Assembly (NCBI RefSeq): GCF_022682495.2
Contig: NC_071389.1
Location: forward strand, 10,531,199-10,595,198
DNA from: Desmodus rotundus
Lineage: Eukaryota > Chordata > Mammalia > Chiroptera > Phyllostomidae
Length of the DNA: 64,000 bases
Direction: 5' to 3'
Made by a program: the position numbers and the translations under genes. Of this stretch, positions 33,362-44,699 are shown piece after piece. A model generated the notes under the pieces. That model ran no database searches. It had not been told where the DNA came from and saw nothing but the letters and a program-made list of their open reading frames with translations. Within the stretch, counting starts at the first letter, position 1. Every line of letters starts with the position of its first letter.

Positions 33362-34380
33362 CTGTTTCCCTTGCCTGAGGAGATATGTCAGAAAAATTAT
33401 TGCTACCAGCCATGTCTGAGATTTTACTGCCTATGTTTTCTTCTAGGAATTTCATGGTTTGGGGTCTAACATTTAAGTCTTTAATCCACTTTGAGTTTAT
33501 TCTTATGTGTGGCATAGGAAGGTGGTCTGTTTTTATTTTTCTGCATGTATCTATCCAATTTTCCCAACACCATTTATTGAATAGACGATCTTTTGTCCAT
33601 TGTACGTGCTTGCTTCCTCTGTCAAATATTAATTGACTATAAAGGAATGGGTTTGTTTCTGGGCTCTCTATTCTGTTCCATTGACCTATATGTCTGTTTT
33701 TGTGCCAGTACCATGCTGTTTGCATTACTATGGCCTTATAGTATAGCTTGATATTAGGTAGCATGATTCCTGCAACTTTGTTCTTTTTTCTTAAGATTGC
33801 TGTTGCTATTCAGGGCTTTTTGTGGTTCCATGTGGATTTTTGAAATATTTGGTCTAGTTCTGTGAAAAACATCCTTGGTATCTTGATAGGATTGATGTAA
33901 AAATGAAGAAAATTTTACCCTTTCTGACAGCATGGATAGACCTGGAGAACACCATGCTAAGTGAAATAAACCAGTCAGAGAAAGACAAATACCATATGAC
34001 TTCACTCGTATGTGGAATCTAATGAACAAATTGAACTAAGAAGCCAAATAGAGACAGACTCATAGAGAGCAGGTTGACAGTTCTGAGGGGAGTGGTTACA
34101 GGGTGGAGGGATGGAGCAAAAAGGAAAAAGGACTCATGGACACGGACAACAGGGTGGTGATTGTGGGGGTGAGGGAGCAGGGGATAAGGGGGATAAATGG
34201 CAATGGAAAATACAATAAAAATAATTTTTAAAACATATTTATTTAAAAAAAGAACTTAAAATAGAAAATTGCACAATGCATTCCACATGGTGAGGGTAAA
34301 TAACATTTCAGATATGTGTGTGTATATATTTGTATTTTTGTCCTTGACCATTAAATAAAATGCTTTTTTCCTTTAAAAAA
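33362..34380 (+). mobile_element. Nested L1 insertion with 5' inversion and 3' extension
   Basis: The left part, to about 33895, is L1 ORF2 C-terminal sequence on the minus strand. From about 33895 the plus-strand L1 3' end follows ('gctaagtgaaataaaccagt' to AATAAA at 34214-34219). Then come about 160 bases of unrelated sequence with its own AATAAA at 34354-34359 and an A-run at 34375-34380. Perfect 14-base duplications flank the whole. This is the layout expected from twin priming plus 3' transduction. Confidence 0.85.
34220..34380 (+). other. Probable 3'-transduced segment
   Basis: It lies between the L1's own polyadenylation signal and the second AATAAA and A-run, all inside the target duplications. 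It does not resemble L1. A short TG/TA run is at 34315-34330. Confidence 0.65.
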
Positions 34381-34690
34381 TATACAATAAAAGAAACAAC
34401 AAAGGATTGAAAATGATACACTACAAAATATCTATTTAACACAAAAGAGGGCATTAATGGATAAATAGAAAAACAAAAAAGACATAAGACATATGAAAAC
34501 AAATAGTAAAGTGAGACCTATAGGTCCTATCTTACCAGTAATTACATGAAGCATAGATAAACTAAATGTGCCCCTCAAAAGGGAGAAATTGTCTAAATGA
34601 ATTTTTAAATGATCCAAGTATATATTGTCCACAAGAGACACACTGTTGATTCAAAAACACAAATGAAATTTAAAAAACATCCCATTTACA
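34381..34690 (+). repeat. Continuation of the host L1M: spacer and start of ORF2
   Basis: It begins with the right copy of the target duplication. 'aaaatatctatttaacacaa', 'ccagtaattacatgaagca' and 'gtccacaagagacacact' match the L1 spacer and the start of the endonuclease coding region. The frame is broken. Confidence 0.75.
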
Positions 34691-36412
34691 AAACATCAGA
34701 AAGAATAAGCACTTAGGAATAAATAACACAAAAGAAGTACAAGACGTGTGTACTGAAAACTAGGAAGCGTTGAAAGAATTAATGAAGACTTAAATCAATG
34801 GAGAGATATCCCATGTTCATGGATTAGAAGAGTTATTGTGAAGATGCCAGTACTTCCCAAATTGATCTGCAGTTGAGTTACCTCTATCGAAATTCCAGCT
34901 GCCTTTTTATGGAAATTGACAAACGGGTCCTAAAATGTACATGCAATACAAAATAGCATTTAAATAGCAAACGCAATCATGATGAGGAACAAAGCTGGAA
35001 GACACACGCATTCCAGTTTCCACACTCACCACGAAGCTACAGTGATCAAGACAGTGGGGTACTGTCATAAGGACAGACGTACACATGGAACAGAATGGAG
35101 GGTCCAGAAGTACAAATCTGTAGTTAAAGTATTTTCTCTGAAGATGTCATTATAATTCAGTGTGGACAAGTAGTCTTTCCAACAAGGGGTACGGGGATAA
35201 CTGGGTACCCAAATGCAAAAGAATGGATTTGGACTCACACATATGCAAAATTAACTCACACTGATCAAAGGCCTAAACAGAAAAGCTAGAACTATGCAAC
35301 GCAGAAGGTAACAGGTGTAAAACCTTATGACCTTGAATTAGGCCATGGTTTCTTAGATATTTTACCTAAAGCACAAGAAAAATAAATAAAACCAGACTTC
35401 GTCGAAATTAAAGCTCTTATGCATCGCAAGGTACCAAGCAAGTGAAAAGATAACCCACAGAATAGGAAACAATATTGGTAAATCAAATGTCTGATAAGAG
35501 ACTTACTTCCAGATTATAACAACTCTTACTACTCAACAATGAAGAGACAAGTAACCAAATTTTTAAAATCAGGCAAAGGAGGTAAAGAGACATTTCTCCA
35601 AAGAAGATATACATGCGGCCAATAAGAAAATGAAAAGACCCTCAGCATCATTAGCCATTAGGGAAATGTAAATCGAAGCTATGAGATGCCTCTTCACAAC
35701 CGCTAGGAGAGCTATACATTTTTTAAAAGACAGTAACAAGTGTTAGTAAGGATGTAGAGAAAGTGGAGCCCTAATACACTGCTGGTGGGAATGTAAAATG
35801 GTGCAGCCATTTGGGAAAACAGTTCAGCAATTCCTCAAAAAGTTCACATAAGTTACCATATATCCCAGAATTCCACTGAGGTATACACCCAAGATTATAG
35901 AAAACAAACATTAACCAAAAAAAAAAACCTTGCATACAAATGTTCATGGCAGCATTATTCACAATAGCTGAAAAGTGGAAACAGCCTAAATGTCCATCAA
36001 TAGGTGAATGAATAGACAAAATGCGATGGGTCCGTCCAATGCATATTTTTCAGCAGTAGAAAAGAATGAAGCACTACCTGCCACACACTACAACATGGAC
36101 AGACCTTGAAACCATTATGGTAAGTGAAAGGAGCCAATCACAATAGACTACACATATAATATGATTCCATCTCTATAAAGTGTCCAGAAAATAGGCGCCT
36201 CCATAGAGAGAGAAAGATTAGTAGTTGCCAGGGATTGGAGAGGAGGGACGAATGGGATTTCTTTGGGGAGTAACGAAAACATTCTAAGATTAGATAATGG
36301 TGGTGGTTGTACAACTCTGTGAATATAATAAAACCCCACTGAATTGTACTCTTTAAAATGGCAGATTTTAAGTATGTGAATTTTATCTCAATAAAGCTGT
36401 TATTTAAAAAAT
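34660..36412 (+). repeat. L1M ORF2 3' part and 3' UTR
   Basis: After a large internal deletion the copy runs from the late RT region ('atcccatttacaaaacatca') through 'actgctggtgggaatgtaaa' and 'tgttcatggcagcattattc' to the 3' UTR end 'gaattttatctcaataaagc'. Many stops; not coding. Confidence 0.85.
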
Positions 36413-36635
36413 AGTAAACTAGAAATACAGGAAACTTCCTTAACTTGATAAAATGTGTCTACCTTCATTTTATGATGTTTAACCTAAAGTAAATATCATA
36501 TGTAATGGCAAGACTGTAAAAATATTACGATTAAAGTCAAAGATAAAATAAGCATGGCTGCTATGACATTTTATACAGCATTGTACTAGAGACCTAGCGA
36601 GCAATATAAAATAAGAAAAAATCAGATAAGGAATA

Positions 36636-36720
36636 GAAAGAAAGGAAGGAGGGGAGGGAGAAAAAGGAGAGGAGGAAGGAGTGAGGGAGGGAGGAAGGAA
36701 GAAAAAAAGGAAGGAAGGAA
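36636..36720. repeat. Purine tract (GGAA/GGGA)n
   Basis: About 85 bases of almost pure purine on the plus strand inside the second L1. Confidence 0.9.
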
Positions 36721-37427
36721 TTGTTAGTGGATGGTATAATCGTTTACATAGAAAATCCAAGATAATCTACAGCCAAGTAGAGCTAGCAAGATAGCAGAAA
36801 TTTCGAGATTCAAAATTCAATAGTGTTCCTATATGCCTGCAATAATCAATTACAAAATATAACTGAAAGAAAGTTTCCAATCATAAAAGCAAGAAAAACT
36901 ATGCTACTTGAGAATAAATCTAGCAAAAGATGTGAGAGACCTTTATGGAGAAAATTATAAAAAGTTACTGAAGGACATAAGAGAAGACCCAAAAAGATGG
37001 AGAAATATAACATGTTCATGCATCGGAAGATTCAACATTACACAGATGTCAGTTCCCCCCAAAATTAATCTATAAATTCATTGCCATTCCAATCCAGATC
37101 CCAATGGAGCCTTTCATAGGGCTGACAAACTGAGCCCAACATTAATCTGATATAGTTAAGGGCAAAGAAGAGCCAAGATAAAAGAACATGGGGAAGGAAG
37201 TTTCCCAAGTAGATATAAAGACTCACCATAAAGCCTTGTGAAGTTAAAATAATGGGAGAGGCATGCAAGAGAGACACATCCGTCAGCGGAACAGACCGGA
37301 GAGCTCAGAGGCCGTCACGTGTTTGTGAGGACTTGCTGTAAGTCAGAGGCGCTGTGCGCCTCAGCCAGGAGACAGTGATTGTTCAACAAACGGCGTCGGA
37401 CCACTGGTACTGCTATGGGGGACATTG

Positions 37428-37650
37428 GCTTTTTTTCAATCCTCACCCAAGATATGTTCATTGACTCTAGAGAGAGTGGAAGGGAGGGAGAGAGAAGCAT
37501 CGACGTGAGAGAGAGACATCAATCAGTTGCCTCCTTTACATGGCCCACCCGGGAATCGAACCCTCAACCTAGGTGTGTGCCCTTACCAGGAATCAAACCC
37601 ACAACATTCTGGTGCCCAGGACAATGCTCTAACCAACTGAGCTGTTCTTA
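37428..37650 (-). repeat. Divergent tRNA-derived bat SINE with two B-box-like motifs
   Basis: It has the Ves-type left end ('ttttttcaatcctcaccca', then GA-rich) and right end ('gctctaaccaactgagctgt'). Unusually it has two inverted B-box-like matches, GGAATCGAACC at 37552 and GGAATCAAACC at 37589. It sits inside the second L1. Confidence 0.7.
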
Positions 37651-38060
37651 ACTGGATGCTTACCTCGCACCACACCTAAAAATAAATTCCAGATGGATTA
37701 AACACAAAACTTTGAAACTAGTGTGAGGAAATATCATTGAATACCTTCACGATATGGAGTTAGGCGAAGGTTTCCTAAACACGTAACAAAAGATATAAAT
37801 ATAGTGAATAAATTCATTCGACTACATCAAGTACTCGCATTATTGTATGCTAAAACCACCCTGAAACAAATTCAACGTATAATCAACACAGTTGGAGAAG
37901 ATTGTTCCAACAGTACAAAAACATATTTGAAATACACAACGCTCCTACACCTCAGAAAGAAAAAGACCTACAACCTGATCAAAAAACTGAATGAAGGAAA
38001 TACAAAGGAGAGCTCAAATGGCTGACAAGTGTCTGTTAAATATATCTTAGATATTTAGTA

Positions 38061-39044
38061 GTGAGCAACTTCACTAGTAATCTGAGAAATACATTTCAAA
38101 CAAAAAAAAATTGAATTCTGTTGTATACAGATCCTATTAGCGCCCCCTCTACCATGTGGCCCCGCCATCCCTGTCCAGGCAGGCGCCCTCCCGCTGATGG
38201 GGTGGAGACTGCACCTGCCCATTCTGTAACCCAGCACCTCTACCGCTAGGTATGTATCTAGAGAAATCCAGGCACAGCACTGACTGCAACTGAAAAGCAA
38301 AGGGAACATCAATGTTCCTCAAAAGGAGAGCATGTTTCGATGTGTTGTGTACATGTGATGGACTATTGCAATGAACGAACGGGGCCTATGAGAGTCAGCG
38401 TCGGTAGAGCTGGCGCAGGAGGGATTGGGTGAATAAACCAAACTGCAGGTTAAATACAATGCATCTTTTGTACAAAATGTGTAAGCACGCACGAGGTACT
38501 CCGTAGGGCTTTAAGTACAAGCGCATATAGTAAAAATGTAAAATCATGAACAGAAAGGAATAAAGCAAATTCAAATCATGATGGCCCCCGAGCAATGAGG
38601 AAGGAGAATTGGGACCAGGAAGGAGACAGAGGAACTTCAGCTTTATTAGCCATTTTTGAATTTTCTTATTTCACAAAAGGATGTAAATCAAGCAGGATAA
38701 AGGTTAACGTTCATGAATCCCGAGAGACAGGTGAATGGGACTCTCTTTCTTCCCTCCTCCATCCCTCCTCCGTCCCTCCTCCCTTCCTTCTGTCTTTTCT
38801 TTCTAATAATAAATAAATAATACTGGCTTCCCTTTCCTTGAGGTCCAGGAGGAGCATGAAAAGCTAAAACTAATCTATTGTTTTTCTGAACTGCTTATCA
38901 TATTCATATATATCTCATATATATATATATATAAATATATTATATATATATTTATCTTCAGGTGAGGATGATTAAACTCCAAAAAGCCTTCAGTGGGAGG
39001 TAATATCGTCATGCAGTTTTGATGAATAAACAGAAGTTGCCCTC
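38061..39044. other. Gene-free A/T-rich stretch
   Basis: It contains a decayed LINE-like end near 38100-38380, a C/T-rich run at 38743-38795, (AT)n at 38905-38953 and nothing that looks coding. Confidence 0.5.
38905..38953. repeat. (AT)n microsatellite
   Basis: Near-perfect TA dinucleotide run of about 49 bases, self-complementary and able to form a cruciform. Confidence 0.95.
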
Positions 39045-39300
39045 CGTGGACCAGGGAGAAAGGTGGAGGGCAGGCATTCCAGTCAAGGAGAAGAGCGTGT
39101 GATACAGCTCAGAGACCTAAAAGCAGCTCAGAGTGTGCTTAGTCAGGAATGGTACGCAAAATGAGCAAGGAGATGAGGGAGGGGAAGCAGGAGGCATTTC
39201 CAGGGCTAGATCGTGGAGGGACTGGTGAGCCAGGCTGAGGATCTCAGACCTAATCTCGTGGGCAGTGGGGACTCAGAGTTAAAGTGTCCAGAAAGGCTTC
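39045..39300 (-). repeat. L2 LINE fragment
   Basis: 'gcaggcattccagtcaagga', 'gggctagatcgtggaggg' and 'gactggtgagccaggctgag' resemble inverted L2. Confidence 0.5.
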
Positions 39301-40690
39301 TGCCGGCCATGCACCAAAGCTAAAAACAAATTCCACCCCACTTGGAATGGGTTAAGATGGGTCCGCCATTCTGGTGGAAGGACCTTCCCTCCCTTACTCT
39401 CTCTCTTCTTAAAAGGCCAGTTTGAGAAACCATATCAGAGGGAGGTACCCCAGACCACTTGGTGCCAAGTGACCGATATGGGGGCCAGCAGCTCGCAAGA
39501 GTTACCCAGAAACAACACCGGGGTCCAGTGACTAGAGACCACAGTGTCCGGGGGTGCTGCAAGCCCACTACCAAGTGGGTAGCTGAGTTTGGGTGCAGAC
39601 CCTGACTGGGAAGAGTCGGGGGGGTTCGGTCCTCTGTCACCAGGGTCACTTTGGCTCATTCTACTCGTCACACTACAAGCAGCAAAGGGACATGGCCAGG
39701 CTCAGATTGTTAAAGCCTCTCATCAAGTAAAAGAAGGATTGGGGGTGGGGGCAGGGCCACACTATGACTTTCATGGGTCCCATCCTCCATAAAAATTTAA
39801 AAATAATAATTTAAAGAATTTTAAAGTTCTCTTTTACCACTGCATTGTTGGTATAAAAGCAAATATATTAATATTATGTATTAAAACATTGTTGCTGACC
39901 TAAAAGTTTATGTTTTCTTCTGATTTTTAAATAAACTAAAATATCTTCATGGGTCCCCTAAAAGGACTATGGACCCTAGGCACTGTGCCTGCTGTGCCCG
40001 ATGGAGAAGTCAGCCCTGGAGACGAGACACAGGGCGACCATACAGGAGACATCACAACAGTCACTGGGATGGGTCCTGGGGCGGTCGCCATGGCAATGGA
40101 GAGAGGGTGGGGAGCCAGGACTGCAGTGAACACAGACAGTCATCGTGGCAGGACAAGGATGGAGGGGAGGAGGGGAGGACCCCCTGCCTCCCCATGCTCT
40201 CCTCTCTGCCTCCCACACTTCACGCAACATAAACGAAGGCAGAGAGAAGGAAGTTTGATGGAGCCATTTGCAGCCTAAATGGAGCTCCTTTCTCACCCCT
40301 CCAATGGGACCACCCCCTAGGGAAGTGGGCATCAGAACAGTTAGTATTTAGGAACTTGCTCTGTTCCAAGCACATGCCTCCACCAAATGAGTTCCCAGCA
40401 GGGCCCCCCATGCCAGAGAGGGGACACAGGCATTCTGGAGCTCGAGGCAGGAGCCAATTCCCAATAAGGATGTTCCTTACAGCTTCATCCATCAGTGGGC
40501 AGGCTGCCCAGCTGGCACCGATGCCCTGATGGAGCCCATGCCTCAAGCAGACAGGGGTCCAGTCTGGACCGCTGGCTACTGTCAGCGTGTTGCTTCCTCA
40601 CTGAGCTGAGCCAGCAGCTGGGGAGAGAGAGAAATGGATCCCAATTAAGGGCTGCCTCAAGCAGCGGCCTGATGTCAGCGGGTCTTTCCG
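39301..40690. other. Gene-free, unassigned sequence
   Basis: 39301-39720 is unusual and unrecognised. 39770-39957 is an A/T-rich segment bounded by 12-base direct repeats. The remainder is GC-rich unique sequence. A 109-codon minus-strand frame at 39320-39649 has no recognisable domain. Confidence 0.45.
39770..39957. repeat. A/T-rich insert between 12-base direct repeats
   Basis: TTCATGGGTCCC occurs at 39770-39781 and exactly again at 39946-39957. The 164 bases between are A/T-rich, in contrast to both flanks. No terminal inverted repeats or A-tail were identified. Confidence 0.5.
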
Positions 40691-40698
40691 GCTCCCTC

Positions 40699-40729
40699 CA
40701 CACACACACACACACATACACACACACTC
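40699..40729. repeat. (CA)n microsatellite
   Basis: About 15 CA units with one interruption. Confidence 0.95.
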
Positions 40730-41004
40730 CTTTCTCTTATTCTTTCTTAGAAAGCTGGATCAGCATCCACTGTCTCACATTCTACCCAGAACCCTGAGCT
40801 CAGCTGCCTACGCAGCAGAGAGAACACAGCGATATGGGCTTCCTGTATCCCCATTCTACACACTAACACCATACCCTCCACATCCTGGTGTGACTCTCTT
40901 AAATCTGACCTGCTGTCCCCACAGCAGAGGCCAGGCACTTTGCCAGGGGACAGTTGGACGCCTCTTATTGATCGCAGCCCAAGTCTGAAACAAACAACCC
41001 CAGC

Positions 41005-41190
41005 TAGTCTCAAACGTCAGCATACACGGGCATCACCCGGAGAACCTATGACAACAGCTTGTGAGGCCCCACCATCAGAGTTTGTGACTCCGGGGACTGC
41101 AGCCAAGCCTGGGAACCTGCATTCCCAGTCAGTCTCCAGGTGAGTGCTGCTGTGGGTTTGGGGCCCACCCTTGGAGAACCACTGCCTTAC
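41005..41190 (+). repeat. MER5A-like nonautonomous hAT DNA transposon
   Basis: 'gcatcacccggagaacctat', 'gaggccccaccatcagagtt' and 'ttggagaaccactgcc' are MER5A landmarks in order. Confidence 0.75.
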
Positions 41191-41719
41191 ACATCTCCCC
41201 ATCTTCTCTTGTCCTGACTCTGACCTTCCTGACTGTCCTTCAAATCCTTTCATTTCTGCCATGTCTTCCATTTCTCCTAACTCTTAACGCCCCGCCCCCG
41301 CCCCAAGACTGGGTTAAAGGCCAGCAGGAGTCTGAGCTTTGACTGTCTTGTTCCTCTCTTGTCGAGGAGGAAGCTCCCTGCCCCGGCAGATTTCCCTCTC
41401 ACTAGCCAGAATTATTGGACAGGCAGGGAGGTTCTTCTGTCCAGGGAGAAAGGCAACGATCGCTGCGGGGCAAACAACCACGACCGTGCACCAGCGCCTC
41501 CTTCACAATTAAATGCCTTGTGGATTCTGGGAGCCTCTGAATGGCCAACACATTCAAACCCACTGGACTGTAAGACCACTGGTCCACATCCTATTCCCCT
41601 TGCTATTCTCAGTGCCTAACACAGCAAATCCATTTGCTCCACACACATCTATTCTCTCCCAAGTGCCTGCTGCATTATCACTCGCTGGAGCAGGCACTGG
41701 GCCTGCAGGACCTGGAGGA

Positions 41720-41910
41720 AGGAGCGCGGGCTTTGGAGCAGACCAAGGGTGTTCGAACCCCGCCGTTTTCAGGCCGTGTAAGCCATGTGACCCCAGGCAA
41801 GTCACGTCACCTCTCTGCGCCTCACTTTGGTCATTGCAGAGTGGTGAGGAAGACTTAATAAAGAGAACACATAACAAGCACGGGACGCATAGTCACCCGG
41901 CCAATGAGAA
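41720..41910 (+). repeat. MIR SINE
   Basis: 'ctttggagcagaccaagggt', 'gtgaccccaggcaagtcac' and 'gcagagtggtgaggaagac' match MIR. Confidence 0.85.
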
Positions 41911-42119
41911 CTGATGATAATGCCGTGAAGACAGCTTGAAGAAGGCGCTGAGTGGGGGGTGGTGACTCTGTCTACGTGCTCATCAGCAGCTTCCTCCTGT
42001 GGCATCCCAGCAAATGAGTCAGACCTCACTGCTAAGGAGGGAGGACCACAGGAGAAATCCCTTTTCAGAGCTCCGACTCCTTCAGAAGGCCACCGTCAAA
42101 CTATTTAGAAAAAACAAGA

Positions 42120-42300
42120 ATGGTAACAATGGCTACCACTTACTGAATGACTCCTGTGCACCTAGAATTATGCCAAAGCTTTATAAATGTTAACTCTTTA
42201 ATCCTCATCGAAATAAGCACAGAAAGACATTAACTCCATTTTTCAGTTGAAAAAACCAAGGTACAGGGAGGTTGTAGACTTGAACCCCAGATTTCACCAC
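42120..42300 (-). repeat. MIR SINE
   Basis: 'aatggctaccacttactgaa', 'taatcctcatcgaaataagc' and 'aaccaaggtacagggaggtt' match an inverted MIR. Confidence 0.75.
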
Positions 42301-42889
42301 TGGAAACACTGCCTCCCTAGAACTGATTAAAAGCATCTTTCCTGCTCATGGTCTGTACATGGCAAGGCCATTTGCTCACCTGGAGGCTATCCAGATGAGA
42401 CTGGATTTGGGAATATTCCTACCAAAAGCATGGTCACACCCCTGCGCCCCGCACCCAGCCCCTCAGAGGAAGGAAATAGCCCATTCTGTACTTCCAGGCC
42501 GCTGTTGGCAGAATGGCATGGGCCCAAGTGATGCTGGTGGTACCCTGGGCAGTATTGCTTCTTTGTTGTTGTTGTTGTGTTCTGCATCCCCAGGCCAGGC
42601 TGCAGCACCCTCCATCCCTTCCCAGCACCTTGCTATGCCAGGCCCTAGTCTGGGTACCGCGCACATGCAAAGATGTACCAGACTCAACCTGTCAGCCCCA
42701 GAAGGGATCAAGACCTGGAGGAGGGTGCAGAAATGCCAATCAAGAGAAATGTTTGCAAGACTGGCTGCAGAGGCCCAGAAGGAGGCCTCTGACCCAGCCT
42801 TGGGAAAGGGGTGGTCAGGGAAGGCTTCAGGGAGACGCTGCGCTCTGATGCATGGACAGAGACCAGCAGGTGAAGCATTCGGGAGATGA

Positions 42890-43045
42890 TGACATAGCAG
42901 CAAACACTGTGGCAAACACTGTTCTATACTCTTTAGTGACGTTGACTCAGCAGGACTCAAAAGTAACCCAATACCCACTGTCCCCATTTTACAGAGAGGA
43001 AACTGAGGCACAGAGGCTAAAAACGTGCCTGAGATTTTAGCAACC
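42890..43045 (-). repeat. MIR SINE fragment
   Basis: 'ccccattttacagagaggaa' then 'actgaggcacagaggcta' is a clear inverted MIR core. Confidence 0.85.
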
Positions 43046-43389
43046 ATAGATGGGGGAGCCAGCACCTGGCTCCTGCTTCTGGGCTCTGCACCACTACACG
43101 GTGCTGAACGGCACAGCAGGCAGCATGTGCAGAGGGCCAAGTGCCTGACAGTAGGACCCAGCCAGGGACAGCTGACTGTGGTGAGGCAGAGACCAGCAGA
43201 GTGAGCGTTTGTTCATGGGGACAACTCTTGGGCAGGCGGCAGCCGTCCAATCATGCAGCTGACGTGAAAACACGGTCAACCTCTCTCCACATCCCGGATG
43301 ATTGACAGCTGGGTCTGTAGAGCCATTCCCCAAAGACCTAACCCTCATCCCAGCCCCAGCCTTAGCCCTATCCCCAGCCTCTGTGAAAC

Positions 43390-43850
43390 TTTCTCCAGCT
43401 AATTAGGAGAGTAGAGACCATCAAACCCACTAAGCAGGATTCCAAAAGAATCCTACAGTCCTAGAATCTCTCAGTCCTCCCTCACTACCCTGCCCCTGCC
43501 TGACCTGGTGTCCAGAAGGCATTTGCCCAATTAATGGATGCCCTTTATAGGATCTTTGAATATCTGTCCTCAAATTGCATCTGGCTGACTGGCTGAACAG
43601 ACTTGCTCAGCAGATTAATTAAGGAACAACTGTTCCCCTTGCAGGAGGGTGAACCACAAAACTCTCCAAACAGCACACTCCTCTGCAATGCCAGTGCAAT
43701 ACAGAAACAGTCTATTTTTAAATCAATCCACAAATGTTTGTTCTATTGACTTTGTTGATTTGTTTATATGTACCCGGTCTTATTCCACCAAAAAAAAAGA
43801 AGGCTTGAGGCAATTTTCAAAATACATGTAACCAGATATAGTAAATCGAT
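43390..43850. promoter_or_regulatory. Candidate conserved noncoding element with a MEF2 site
   Basis: 'cagctaattaggag', 'cagattaattaagg' and a perfect MEF2 consensus CTATTTTTAA at 43712-43721 lie in repeat-free A/T-rich DNA. If the gene to the right is PAX7, a muscle-type site is of interest; this is inference. Confidence 0.35.
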
Positions 43851-44055
43851 GTGGAGTCAGGACAAACAAAAGGCAAGAGTAGGAAATAAAATAAAACAGG
43901 GAGTTTTAATTAAGTTATAAAATGTCCTGTTCTGCACAGTTTGCTTGAGTTGGTTGCTTCCTGGGTTTGAGCTTCCTAGTGGCCAAAGCAAGAAAGACAA
44001 GTCAATTTATTAAGCAGATCCCAGGGCTCATGAAGGAAAACAAAATGGTTGCTCA

Positions 44056-44131
44056 AAAGAAGAGGGCGAGGAGATGGAGGAGGAAGAGGAGGAGGAGGAG
44101 GAGGAGAGTGAGGTGGAAGAGGAGGAGGAGC
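44056..44131. repeat. (GGA)n microsatellite
   Basis: About 75 bases of GGA/GAA triplets on the plus strand, mirrored by a poly-Ser/Leu frame on the minus strand that is not a gene. Confidence 0.95.
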
Positions 44132-44699
44132 TGCAGCGACAGTGTTCCTGGTCCTGATACGTATTTATCAAGCAGGCATTGGATTTGGCCAAGGTTTGGG
44201 GGGGTACAGACTCCATCTGACACAATCTCAGCATCATCCCCACACAGTGCACTCAGCTGGATAAAGACCATCCAGAGATCAAGTCCTGATGCTGCCGGAG
44301 AAGGCTGATCCAGGCTGGCCCTGCCCCGGGCCACCCTTTCTGAGTGGGTAGGACCAGCAGAGAGGATGGGTGGACATCATCCTCTGGTAAACCTACAAAC
44401 CCAGCCCCAGAGCATCTCTTTCCCCTTGAGCTCCAATCGGGTCACACCTGAGTCAAATTAGGGCTCAAAAAATTCAATCTTAGTTGAGTCTCCATCATCA
44501 GCCAGTGATCCTCCTGGGTACCCTCCCCTGACAGCAAGGCTGGCTGTCCTTGAGCATGGATAGACCATGAGTGGTCCCCACAGCCCAGACAGGCCACCTC
44601 CCTGACCAATGCTATATCTTCTCCTGAGACCCTGCGAGTTATTACTTTTAAGGTAAGAAGGAGGGGGCTACACCCCTTTGAAGCCCTCCTAGCTGCCAG

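Larger units (their letters stand above)
36413..38060 (+). repeat. Second L1 ORF2 fragment, interrupted by a SINE
   Basis: 'gtgttcctatatgcctgcaa', 'agacctttatggagaaaatt' and 'ccattccaatccagatccca', and after the SINE 'caccacacctaaaaataaat', are L1 RT and C-terminal landmarks in order. Stops throughout. Confidence 0.75.
41191..44040. other. Gene-free intergenic DNA with MIRs and a candidate element
   Basis: It contains three MIRs (41720-41910, 42120-42300, 42890-43045) and an A/T-rich repeat-free block near 43390-43850. The 225-codon minus-strand frame at 42463-43140 overlaps a MIR and has no family resemblance. Confidence 0.55.

Noticed and set aside
33342..33764. 140-codon minus-strand frame resembling a reverse-transcriptase C-terminal region
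   Set aside because: It is a fragment of L1 ORF2 in the inverted part of the nested insertion, lacking the endonuclease and catalytic RT parts; annotated as a mobile element, not a gene.
42463..43140. Minus-strand 225-codon frame
   Set aside because: It overlaps a MIR and unique GC-rich DNA; no recognisable domain.
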